DNA of 64,000 nucleotides, from the NCBI GenBank assembly GCA_041389495.1, contig JAWKRT010000001.1, forward strand, positions 1,922,001 through 1,986,000. The letters run 5' to 3'. This DNA is from Myxococcota bacterium (GTDB lineage: Bacteria > Myxococcota_A > UBA9160 > UBA4427). The position numbers and the translations under genes were made by a program. The notes beneath the pieces are model-generated. The model saw only the letters and a list, made by a program, of their open reading frames with translations. It was not told the origin of the DNA and ran no database searches. This document shows positions 26,751 through 35,196 of this stretch, piece after piece (the stretch's first letter is position 1; every line of letters begins with the position of its first letter).

Positions 26751-29741
26751 TCAGTCGAGGAGCGCCAGCAGGTCCTCGCGCGTCAGCCCCGCTGCGGTGG
26801 CGTCGTCGCCGCCCTCGCCGAGCGCGGCCAGTGCGAGCGCGCGCTTGCTCTCGTGCAGCGCGAGGATGCGCTCCTCGACCGTGTCCTGTGCGACGAGCCG
26901 GTGCACGACGACCGGGCGCGTCTGTCCGATGCGGTGCGCGCGGTCGGCCGCCTGCTGCTCGACGGCCGGGTTCCACCACGGGTCGACGAGGAAGACGTGG
27001 TCGGCGGCGGTGAGGTTGAGCCCCGTCCCGCCGGCGCGCAGCGACACGAGCATCACCGGCACCTCGCCCGCCTGGAAGCGCGCGACCACGGCGTCGCGGT
27101 CGCGCGTCGCGCCGTCGAGGCGAACCCACGGGATGCCAGCGGCGTCGAGCGCGGCCGCGATGCGATCGAGCAGCGACGTCCACTGCGAGAACACGAGCGC
27201 GCGGTGATCGTCGTCGCGCGCCTCCTCGAGCCGCGCGACGAGCAGCTCGAGCTTCGACGACGCGGGCGGCGCGCCGACGCCCGGGACGAGCGCCGCGTCG
27301 CACGCCGCCTGGCGCAGGCGCAGCAGCACCTCGAGCGCGGGCATCAGGCTGCCGCCGGCGCGCAGCGCGTCGAGCGCCGCGGCGAGGCCGGCCGCGCGCA
27401 CGGCGTCGTACACGGCGCGCTCCTCGTCGGAGAGCGCGAAGCGCAGCACCACGTCCGTGCGCGGCGGCAGCTCGCGCGCGACGTCGCGCTTGAGTCGCCG
27501 CAGCACGAACGGCGCGATGCGCTCGCGCAGCCGCGCCGCCGCCTCCGCGTCGCCGTTCGCGACCGGCCGCGCGACGCGCTCGCGGAAGTCGGCGCGCCCG
27601 CCGAGCAGGCCCGGGTTCAGGAAGTGGAGCAGGCTCCACAGCTCCTCGAGGCGGTTCTCGACCGGCGTGCCCGTGAGCGCGACGCGCTGCTGCGCGCGCA
27701 GGCGGAACGCGGCCTGCGCGGCCTGGCTCTCCGGGTTCTTGATCTGCTGCGCCTCGTCGAGCACGACCGCGTCCCACGCCACGGCGGCGAGCGCGTCGGC
27801 GTCGAGCCGCAGCAGCGCGTAGCTCGTGAGCGTGACGTCGGCCGCCGGGTCGAGCGCGCGCGCCGGCCCGTGGTAGAGCGCGACGCGCAGCCCGGGCCGG
27901 AAGCGCGCCGCCTCGTCGCGCCAGTTGCCGAGCACGCTCGTCGGCGCGACGACGAGCGCGCGGCCGCGCAGCGCGCAGAGCGTCTGCAGCGTCTTGCCGA
28001 GGCCCATGTCGTCGGCGAGGAGCGCGCCGAGCCCGGCGTCGCGCAGGAACGCGAGCCAGTCGACGCCCGCGCGTTGATAGGCGCGCAGCTCGGCCGCGAG
28101 GTCGGCGGGGAGCGCCGCCGGCGGGATGCCGCGGAAGTCGTCGACGAGCGGGCGCAGGCGCTCGAAGGCGGGCGGCGGCGGGAGGTCGAGGTCGGCGCAC
28201 AGGCGCGCGAGGTCGGGCAGCGCGCAGGCGGCCACCTCGCCGCGCGCGTCGCGCGCGGCGAGCAGGTCGGCGACGCGCGCGCCGTGGCGCGCGAGGAAGT
28301 CGCGCGGCAGCGGCGCGAAGCCGCCGCCGGCGAGCGCGACGAGCGACTCGCCGCGCTGCCACGCGTCGATCACCGCGCGCGCGTCCGCGCTCCGCGCGCC
28401 GCCGCGCGCGGCGCCCGCACCTCGCTCGCCTCCGTCGTCGTCGCCGCCGCCCGCGACGAACGCGACGTCGAAGCGCCCGCCGTCGACGGCGATCCGCGCC
28501 TCGAGCGGCGCCGTCCGGTGGAACGCCTCGTGCGCGCGGCCCGCGACCGCGCCTCGCCACGTCGCGAGCCTCCCGGCGAGCTCGATCGCGTCCTCGCCGG
28601 CCAGCTCGACGCGCCGCCCGGGCGCGAGCCCGAGCTCGCGCGCGACGCGCTCGGCCGCGACGCGCTCGGCCTCGAGGTCGCGCACGGGAACCGCGCTCCC
28701 GCCGAGCGCCACGAGCTTCCCCGCGTCGACGCGCGCGACGGGCGGGTCGCCGTAGACGAGCGTCGCGAGCGCCGAGAGCGCGTCGCCGCGCCGCTCGGTC
28801 TCGACGCGCACGCGCGGGGTGGCGACGTCCGTCGTGCGCGGCAGGCGCCGCGTGCGCACGTCGACCTCGATGCGCTCCGCGAGCGACGGGATCACCTCGG
28901 TCGCGAGGCGCAGCGCATCGTCGGCGGCGAACGCGAGGCCCGGCCCGAGGTCGTGCAGCTCGCGTCCCGTGAGCCCCGCCGCGCCGACCGGGCGCAGCAC
29001 GTCGCCGCAGCGCACGAGGCCGACGCGGAAGCGCTCGTCGATGCCGGCCGGCTCGGCGAGCCGCGCGCGGAAGCCCGGGCCCGCGTCCTCGACGACGACG
29101 AGCGGACGCACGGGCTCGGGGTCGAAGCGCACGGGCGCGCCGTCGAGCCGCACGTCCTCGCAGCGCGACAGCGGCTCGACGAGCCTGCGCAGCGACGGCT
29201 CGTCGAGCGCGCCGCGCCGGCGCGCGCCGAGCGCGAGCTCGACGGCCACGTCGGCCTGCGTCGCCGCGAACGGCGGCCCTTCGACGCGCCCCTTCGCGAG
29301 CGCGTCGAGCGTGCTCTCGAGGCGGTGCACGCGCTCGCCGCCGTCGGCGGGGGTCGCGATCTCGCGCTCGAGCTCGAGCCCGCCGCCGGGCGCGCGCGCG
29401 AGGCGGTAGCGCAGGCGCCCGGGCGGCGGCGCCGCGCTCGCGGCGGCGAGCGGCTCGCCGCGCTGCCGCGCGCGCCGCACGGCGATCACCGCCGCGGCGG
29501 CGTGCTCGCAGGCGTCCGCCTGGCTCCCGCAGTCGCAGTCCCAGTCCTCGTCGTCGGGGTAGAGCGCGACGCTCGCCGCGACGGTGTGTCCGGGGACGCG
29601 CACGGAGAGGCGCAGCTCGTCGCTGCCGTCGCCGTCGCGGCCCGCGTCGCCGGCCACGCAGCCCGCGCGCGCGAGCTCGACGCCGCGCGACCACGCGTTC
29701 GCGCCGCACGCCGCGCGGATGGCCTCGAAGAGCTCCTGCAC
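26751..29741 (-). CDS. SWIM zinc-finger SNF2/HepA-type helicase
   Basis: 996 residues from GTG 29741. The N-terminus carries a SWIM finger (CDCGSQADACEH). The C-terminal 500 residues are a SNF2 ATPase: Walker A DDMGLGKT, DEAQQ box, LTGTPVENRLEELWSLLHFL, then motif VI DRAHRIGQTRPVVVHRLVA. Such enzymes remodel nucleoprotein (RapA/HepA relatives). The middle of the protein (residues about 120-450) is poorly conserved and Arg/Ala-rich. It starts 20 bp after the CCA-transferase-like gene and is surely in the same operon. Confidence 0.92.
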   Translation of the reverse strand: MQELFEAIRAACGANAWSRGVELARAGCVAGDAGRDGDGSDELRLSVRVPGHTVAASVALYPDDEDWDCDCGSQADACEHAAAAVIAVRRARQRGEPLAAASAAPPPGRLRYRLARAPGGGLELEREIATPADGGERVHRLESTLDALAKGRVEGPPFAATQADVAVELALGARRRGALDEPSLRRLVEPLSRCEDVRLDGAPVRFDPEPVRPLVVVEDAGPGFRARLAEPAGIDERFRVGLVRCGDVLRPVGAAGLTGRELHDLGPGLAFAADDALRLATEVIPSLAERIEVDVRTRRLPRTTDVATPRVRVETERRGDALSALATLVYGDPPVARVDAGKLVALGGSAVPVRDLEAERVAAERVARELGLAPGRRVELAGEDAIELAGRLATWRGAVAGRAHEAFHRTAPLEARIAVDGGRFDVAFVAGGGDDDGGERGAGAARGGARSADARAVIDAWQRGESLVALAGGGFAPLPRDFLARHGARVADLLAARDARGEVAACALPDLARLCADLDLPPPPAFERLRPLVDDFRGIPPAALPADLAAELRAYQRAGVDWLAFLRDAGLGALLADDMGLGKTLQTLCALRGRALVVAPTSVLGNWRDEAARFRPGLRVALYHGPARALDPAADVTLTSYALLRLDADALAAVAWDAVVLDEAQQIKNPESQAAQAAFRLRAQQRVALTGTPVENRLEELWSLLHFLNPGLLGGRADFRERVARPVANGDAEAAARLRERIAPFVLRRLKRDVARELPPRTDVVLRFALSDEERAVYDAVRAAGLAAALDALRAGGSLMPALEVLLRLRQAACDAALVPGVGAPPASSKLELLVARLEEARDDDHRALVFSQWTSLLDRIAAALDAAGIPWVRLDGATRDRDAVVARFQAGEVPVMLVSLRAGGTGLNLTAADHVFLVDPWWNPAVEQQAADRAHRIGQTRPVVVHRLVAQDTVEERILALHESKRALALAALGEGGDDATAAGLTREDLLALLD

Positions 29742-29761
29742 GCGGCCGCCCGGGCGCTCGC

Positions 29762-31069
29762 CTAACGTCGCCCGTCGGCCGCGCGCGCGGACGCGGCGTC
29801 CCAGGCGGCGAGCTCGGCGCGCAGGCGCTCGGGCGTGTTGCGCGAGGGGTCGGCGGCGGTGAAGGCGCCGAGGTGGCGGAGCGCCTCGCCGACGCGGCGC
29901 CCGGGCCCGCAGCCGAGCGCCTCCATCACCTCCTCGCCCGAGAGCGCGAGCGCCCTGCGCTGTGCGGTGCGGGCGCGCGCGGCGGCCACGCGCGCGAGCG
30001 CCGCCTCGAGCGCGCCGAGCGCCGCGCGCGCGCGCGCGGCGTTCGCCTCGGGCACGACGCCGCTCGCGAGCTCGGCGCGCCGCAGCGCGAACGCGACCGC
30101 GAGGCCGTCGCTCCCGAGGCGGCGCTCGAGGCGCGCCACCTGCGCGTCGCGCCGCGGGTCGACGGCGCGCTCGAGCGGGTGGTGGGCGATCCAGTCGAGC
30201 ACGCGCTGCGAGCGCTCGATGCCGAAGCGCCAGTCGCGCAGCCAGGCGGCCGCGTCGCCCTCGAGCCACGCGGCGAGGCGCGGCTCGAGCGCGCGCGGGA
30301 GCGCGTCGATCCACGCGGCCGCGCCGGGCCGCGTCGGCGCGATGCGCGCGGCGAGGCCCGTCCGCTCGGCCAGCGCGAGCGCGCGGCCCGCGAAGCGCCC
30401 CGTGAGCATGCGCGCGAGCTCGCCGCGCCCGTGCGCGCGCTGCGCGAGCGAGAAACGCGGTGCCGCCTCGGCGAGCGCCTTCTCGAGCGCCTCGTCGGCC
30501 GCGTAGCCGTCCTCGCCGACGAGCCGCAGCGCGCGCAGCGCGGCGCACGGCGACGCGGCGAGGGCCGCGCGCGCATCGCCCGCGCACCGCAGCACGCGCG
30601 CGCGCCGATCGCGTTCGCCCCCGAACGGGTCGATCGCGCGCCCGGTCGCGGCGTCGAGCGCGACGGCGTGCGCGGTGAACGCCGCGCGCGCGAGCGCGTC
30701 GGGCCCGAGCGCGACGCCGCAGTGCACGTCGAGCGTGCCGAGCGGCCGGTCGCGCCCCGTCTCGCCCGACAGCGCGACCGCGACGACGACGCCGGGGGCC
30801 GTCGCGATCGGGACGCCGCGCGGGAAGTGCTCGAGCACTTCCTGGGGCGACGCGTCGGTGAGCGCCAGCGCCGAGGGCAGGGCGCGGCCCGCGGCCGGGC
30901 CGTCGTCCGCGCCGAGGCCGTCGGCCCGGTCGCGCTCGCGCGCGAGCGGCTCGCCCGCGAGCCACGCGTCGCGGCCGCGCTCGCACAGGCCGCGGAGCGC
31001 GCGCTGCGCGGCGATGCCGAGCGCGCCGTCGGCGCGCGGCGCCGTCGTGGATCCGGCGTTCTCGGACAT
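29762..31069 (-). CDS. CCA-transferase/poly(A) polymerase-like protein lacking the catalytic motifs
   Basis: 435 residues. The overall order of class II tRNA nucleotidyltransferase segments is retained: TDASPQEVLEHFPRGVPIA, FTAHAVALDAATGRAIDPFG, ALRALRLVGEDGY and the C-terminal LALSGEEVMEALGCGPGRRV. The residues that make it an enzyme are not retained. GGxVRD has become ERGRDA, the DxD after it has become SALALTD, and RRDFTxNA has become RAAFTAHA. It is therefore probably an RNA-binding pseudo-enzyme. Start MSENAGSTTAP is 56 bp from the divergent methyltransferase. Confidence 0.75.
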   Translation of the reverse strand: MSENAGSTTAPRADGALGIAAQRALRGLCERGRDAWLAGEPLARERDRADGLGADDGPAAGRALPSALALTDASPQEVLEHFPRGVPIATAPGVVVAVALSGETGRDRPLGTLDVHCGVALGPDALARAAFTAHAVALDAATGRAIDPFGGERDRRARVLRCAGDARAALAASPCAALRALRLVGEDGYAADEALEKALAEAAPRFSLAQRAHGRGELARMLTGRFAGRALALAERTGLAARIAPTRPGAAAWIDALPRALEPRLAAWLEGDAAAWLRDWRFGIERSQRVLDWIAHHPLERAVDPRRDAQVARLERRLGSDGLAVAFALRRAELASGVVPEANAARARAALGALEAALARVAAARARTAQRRALALSGEEVMEALGCGPGRRVGEALRHLGAFTAADPSRNTPERLRAELAAWDAASARAADGRR

Positions 31070-31125
31070 GGCGCGCGAGTGTAGGCGGCGGGGACAAGGT
31101 CGCCCGCGCGCGATACAACGCGGCC

Positions 31126-33515
31126 GTGGCGGCGAGGCGCAAGCAGAGGAACGCGCGGCGCGGAGCGAGCGGTGGCCGGCCCGTCGGCCGCCCGCGCGCC
31201 GAAGCGCGGTCGGGCGGCGAGCGCCGCGACGGCGCCGACGGGCGAGAAAGCGACGGGCGCGATCGCGCGGGGCGCGAAGGCGAGCGGCGCGAGGGCGGGC
31301 GCGATCGCGCGGGGCGCGAAGGCGAGCGGCGCGAGGGCGACGGGCGCGAGCGCGGGCGCGCGTCCGCGCAGTGGCCCGAGAGGCTCTGCTTCCGCGCGCC
31401 GGCGAGTGCGCCCGGGACGTCGGCCGGCGCGCTCCTCGCGCGCGCTCGCCGAGTGGACGCCCGCTGCGCGCGCGCGCGCCTCGCCGCCGGTGGCGCCGCG
31501 CGGCTCGAGGGCGGCGTCGAGCGCGTCCTCCGCGCGAGCGACGAGCTCGTTCCGCCGGGCGCCGAGGTGCGCGTCGCGCTCGCGCGCGGCGAGCGCGACG
31601 CACTCGCGTCGGGCGAGCGCGACGAGATCGCCTTCGCGTCGGGCGGCGCGCCGCGCGCGGCGGAGCGCGCGGCGCTGCTCGCGCTCGTCGCGACGCCGCC
31701 CTGGCCGCGCGGGTCGCTCGCAGTCCCGCGCGCGCCGCGCGCCGCGGGCCGCGGCCGCGAGCGGGACGGCGCCCCGGTGCATCGCGGCGGATCGCGTTCG
31801 CCGTCGAGCGCGAGGGCGGCGGTCTCGCCTGGCTCCGCATCGAGCCGGAAGAGCGGGCTGCGCCGGACCGGGCCGCCGCACCGGGAGCCCGCGCCGACGC
31901 TCTCCCGATCTCGGTGCGCGACGTGCTCGATGCGCTCGCCGCGCTCGGGATGCCCGTCGTGGGCGACCGGCTGGCCGGTGGCGTGCTGGTCGACGACGAC
32001 GCGCCCGGGTCGCCGGGCGGCGCGGCGCTCGCGCGCGGCGGTGCGCACCGCGCGCAGTGGCGGCGCGCGGCGATCGGCGCGGACGGAAGCGTGGCCCGGG
32101 TGCCCGCGATCGCGCCGGCGCTCGCGCGCGCGGCGGCCGGGCTCGGCGCGCCGGCCTCCGAGCGCGGCGCGCCGCCCGTGCCACTGCGCATCTCGCACGC
32201 CGCGGCGCGCGCGCTCGCGCGCGGCCATCCCTGGGTGCTGCGCGATCCGGGCTGCGACGACGCGCTCGCCCATCGCCCGGGCGCGCTCGTCGAGCTGCGC
32301 GACCGCGAGCGGGGCGACCGCGCGATTGCACTCGCCCTCGCCGACGGCGACGGGACGTGCGTGGCGCGCTGCCTGCCGCGCGGCGCGGCCGGGGCGTCGA
32401 TCGAGCAGCGCGTCGACGCGGCGATCGCGCGCCGCGGCGCGCTCGCGTTCCCGCCCGCGCGGGCGACCGCGGCCGCGCGGACGGATCGCGGGACGCGGAC
32501 GAGCCCGGCGACGCGACGCGCCCCCGGCGGCGGACGCGACGCGACCGACGCCGTGCGCCTCGTGCACGGCGAGGCGGACGCGCTTCCCGGGCTCGCGATC
32601 GACCGGCTCGGGCCGGCGCTGCGCGCGCTCGTCGTCGGGCGGGCCGGGCTCGGGATCGCGCGCGTCGCGCTCGCGCGCGCGGCCGAGCGGCTCGAGGCCG
32701 AGCTCGGCTGCGCGTGCGTCGCGATCGAGGTCGTCCACGTGCGCGCGCCGGCCGCGGCGCGCGGCGCCGCGCTCGTGCAGGCGAGCGTCGTGCGCGGCGA
32801 CGCCGCGTGGCTCGCGCGCGACGGGGAAGGGCGGTTCGAGGTGCGCGAGCGCGGGCTCGCCTTCGGCGTCGAGCCGGGCCTCGCCGACCCGACGCGCGCG
32901 ATGCCCGGCGTCGGGCTCTTCCTCGACCAGCGCGACAACCGCGAGCGCCTCGCGCGCTTCGCGCGCGCGACGGGCGGGGGGCGCTGGCTCAACCTCTTCG
33001 CGCACACCGGCGCGTTCAGCGTGGCGCTGCTCGCGGCGGGCGCGGCCGAGGTGACGAGCGTCGACCTCTCGGCGCGCTACCTGCGCTGGCTCGACGACAA
33101 CCTCGCGCGCAACCGCGCGCGCGGCGTCGACGCGCGCCGCCACGTCGCCGCGCGCCGCGACGGGCGCCGCTTCCTCGAGGTGCTCGGCGCGCGCGAGCGC
33201 TTCCGCGGAATCGTCCTCGACCCGCCGACCGCGGCAGCCGCTGGGCGCAAACACTGGTCCATTCGCAAGGACTTGCAGCCACTCGTCGAGAAGGCACTCG
33301 AGCATCTCGAGCCGGGCGGCCGGCTGCTCGTGTGCCGCAACGACCGCGCGCGCCGCGGGCCGTCGCTCGGGGACGCGTGCGAGGCGGCGGCGCGCGCGGC
33401 CGGAGTGCGGCTCGCGCGCCTCGACGCGGCACCGCCCGGGCCCGACTTCCCGTCGCTCCCGGGGTTTCCGGAGGGCGACCCGTTCCGGGGCGTGCTGCTC
33501 GAGCGCGCGCCGTGA
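31126..33515 (+). CDS. RlmK/RlmI-like RNA methyltransferase with N-terminal S4/RluA-like relic, frame interrupted
   Basis: Two frames are needed. Frame A runs from GTG 31126 with a basic, repeat-containing head and an S4-like stretch (LLARARRVDARCARARLAAG and VPPGAEVRVAL). At about 31785-31795, in a GGCGGCGG run, the protein continues in the next frame as RIAFAVEREGGGLAWLRIEP. Then come ALAALGMPVVGDRLAGG (end of an RluA-type fold), a PUA domain (ISHAAARALARGHPWVLRD), and a methyltransferase domain with GLFLDQRDNRERLARF, LNLFAHTGAFSVALLAAGA and LDPPT. The tail LLVCRNDR is closer to RlmK (m7G) than to RlmI. One inserted base would join the halves; a sequence error is likely. Confidence 0.75.
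31261..31339. repeat. 42-bp tandem duplication in the methyltransferase head
   Basis: Unit 31261-31302 is repeated from 31303 with the first 37 bases identical. It encodes two copies of a 14-residue basic/acidic segment (DRAGREGERRE core). The period is a multiple of three, so copy number can vary without frameshift. Confidence 0.85.
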
Positions 33516-34159
33516 GCGCGCGCGGCCGCCGCTACCCTCGCGCGGTGCCCGCCTTCGCGCTCCGCCCGTTCGTGTTCGCCGCCGGCTCGCGGGGCGCGCG
33601 CTCGTCGCGCGCGCGGCCGGGCGTGCGCGCAGTCGCCGCGCTCGCGCTCGCCGTCGGCCTCGCGCTCGGCGCGGCCCCCGCGTTCGCGCGCGACCCGGGC
33701 TTCGCGTTCGAGCTCGACCTCGCCGAGCAGCGCCTTCGCGTGCGCGATGCGCGCACGGGCGAGGAGGCGGACGAGATCCGCGTCGCCGTCGGCTCGCCCG
33801 CGCACCCGACCCCGCGCGGCTCGTTCAAGCTCGGGCGCGTGATCCTGCGGCCGACGTGGACCCCCGGCGCGGCGGCGCTCGCGAACGGCGCCGAGCCCGA
33901 GGACGCCTCGCTCGGCTCGCCGATGGGCGTCGCGAAGATCCCGTTCGCCGAGGGCGGCTCGATCGCCCTGCACGGCGGCGGCGACCCCGACGTGCTCGGC
34001 AAGCCCGTGTCGAGCGGCTGCGTGCGCGCGTCCGACGCCGACCTGCTGCGGCTGATCGTGTGGCTGCACCTGCGCGGCGGCCTCGGGCCGGCGATCGAGC
34101 GCGCCGACGGCGAGCTCCACCGGGGCTTCGCGCGGCCCGCGCGGCTGCGCGTCGAGTAG
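33512..34159 (+). CDS. Exported L,D-transpeptidase (YkuD domain)
   Basis: About 215 residues. The GTG at 33512 overlaps the methyltransferase stop; GTG 33545 is an alternative and both retain the signal peptide (AVAALALAVGLALGAAPAFA). The YkuD active site is complete: SIALHGGGDP (His) and VSSGCVRASDAD (catalytic Cys). PTPRGSFKLG is the conserved loop before it. The enzyme makes 3-3 peptidoglycan cross-links or attaches proteins to the wall in the periplasm. Confidence 0.9.
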   Translation: MSARGRRYPRAVPAFALRPFVFAAGSRGARSSRARPGVRAVAALALAVGLALGAAPAFARDPGFAFELDLAEQRLRVRDARTGEEADEIRVAVGSPAHPTPRGSFKLGRVILRPTWTPGAAALANGAEPEDASLGSPMGVAKIPFAEGGSIALHGGGDPDVLGKPVSSGCVRASDADLLRLIVWLHLRGGLGPAIERADGELHRGFARPARLRVE

Positions 34160-34464
34160 ATCGCGCGCGGGCCGTCGCGGCGCGCGGCGCGCGCGGGCCG
34201 GCAGCGGAAGAAGGTGCCGATCTCCCGCGCGTCCCCTGCCTCCAGCTCCTTCGAGAGACGAACGCCCAGGCTTCTGGAATCGCTGGGGTTTCTGGGTGCG
34301 CGGTCCGCGCAGTGCGGAATTCTCGAACACAATCGCCCCCGCCGGACCACCCAGCAGCGAACGGGCCGCCCTGCGCGGCGGCTCCGCGCACGTGCGCGAC
34401 GTCTCCGCGCGCTCCCCGAGCGGCGGCGACGAACGCGTGCGGCGCGCTCGCCGGAGTGGTGGAA
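34160..34464. other. 305-bp intergenic region before the PEP-CTERM operon
   Basis: Holds no credible gene. It is lower in GC than its surroundings around 34270-34335 (TCTGGAATCGCTGGGGTTTC, then GGAATTCTCGAACACAATCG) and contains a 15-bp inverted repeat listed separately. It very probably carries the promoter of the three-gene operon. No sigma-54 GG/GC pair was found. Confidence 0.6.
34297..34311. promoter_or_regulatory. Inverted repeat TGCGCGG-T-CCGCGCA
   Basis: Perfect 7-bp arms around one base, about 155 bp upstream of the PEP-CTERM gene and just before the AT-richer stretch likely to hold the promoter. Candidate operator. Confidence 0.4.
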
Positions 34465-35196
34465 ATGCGGATTCGGATGCTCTCGCGGCTCTCGTTCTCG
34501 CGATCGCTCTCACTCTCGACGGGCACGGCGCTCGCCTGCCTCGTCGCGCTCGCCGTCGGGCTCGTCGCGCCCGACGTCGCGCGCGCGACCACGGTGTCGT
34601 TCCGCTCGGATGCGGCCGGCAGCACGGGCTTCGACAACACGTCGCTGATGCTCACGCCGACGCACACGATCGCGTTCGCGGACTGGATGTCGGCCGGCGC
34701 GATGCCGGGCCTCGCGATCGAGATCGCGGAGGTGCAGTGCCTGCGCCTGCAGAGCGACCCGATCGGAACGTGCAACATGTCGCTGCCGCTCGGCGCCGGG
34801 CCGTTCGCGTCGGACGTGACGTGGAATCTCACGAACAACTCGGGTCTGTCCGGCCCCGCGTTGCTCTTCTTCTCGGGCGTTGCGATGTTCGACCCGAGCG
34901 TCTCCGCCTCGTACGACCCGACCCAGATCCGCATCATCGTCGACCCCGCCGTCGCCAAGGTCGTGCAGTACAGCGTGGGCTCGACGGACTACTTCTACCT
35001 CGGGTTCGAGATCGCCGACTTCAGCCAGCCGGTGACGTTCACGTACGAGGTCGACGCGCAGCAGCTGGCGGGAGGAACGCCCAAATTGCTCGTGAACTCG
35101 GCCTTCAACGTGGTGCCGGAGCCGTCGACGTCGCTGCTGCTGACGTTCGGCCTCGGCGGTCTCTCCTGGCTCGGGCGCGCGCGCCGGAGCGCATGA
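34465..35196 (+). CDS. PEP-CTERM sorting-signal protein
   Basis: 243 residues. It has a signal peptide (ALACLVALAVGLVAPDVARA), a beta-rich body, and the C-terminal tripartite signal VPEPSTSLLLTFGLGGLSWL followed by GRARRSA: PEP motif, hydrophobic helix, basic tail. Exosortase would cut at the PEP motif and release the protein to the surface or matrix. No exosortase is in the window. ATG 34465 has GGAG upstream. The stop overlaps the start of the next gene (ATGA), which makes this the first cistron of a set with a TPR/barrel protein and a FecR protein. Confidence 0.9.
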   Translation: MRIRMLSRLSFSRSLSLSTGTALACLVALAVGLVAPDVARATTVSFRSDAAGSTGFDNTSLMLTPTHTIAFADWMSAGAMPGLAIEIAEVQCLRLQSDPIGTCNMSLPLGAGPFASDVTWNLTNNSGLSGPALLFFSGVAMFDPSVSASYDPTQIRIIVDPAVAKVVQYSVGSTDYFYLGFEIADFSQPVTFTYEVDAQQLAGGTPKLLVNSAFNVVPEPSTSLLLTFGLGGLSWLGRARRSA

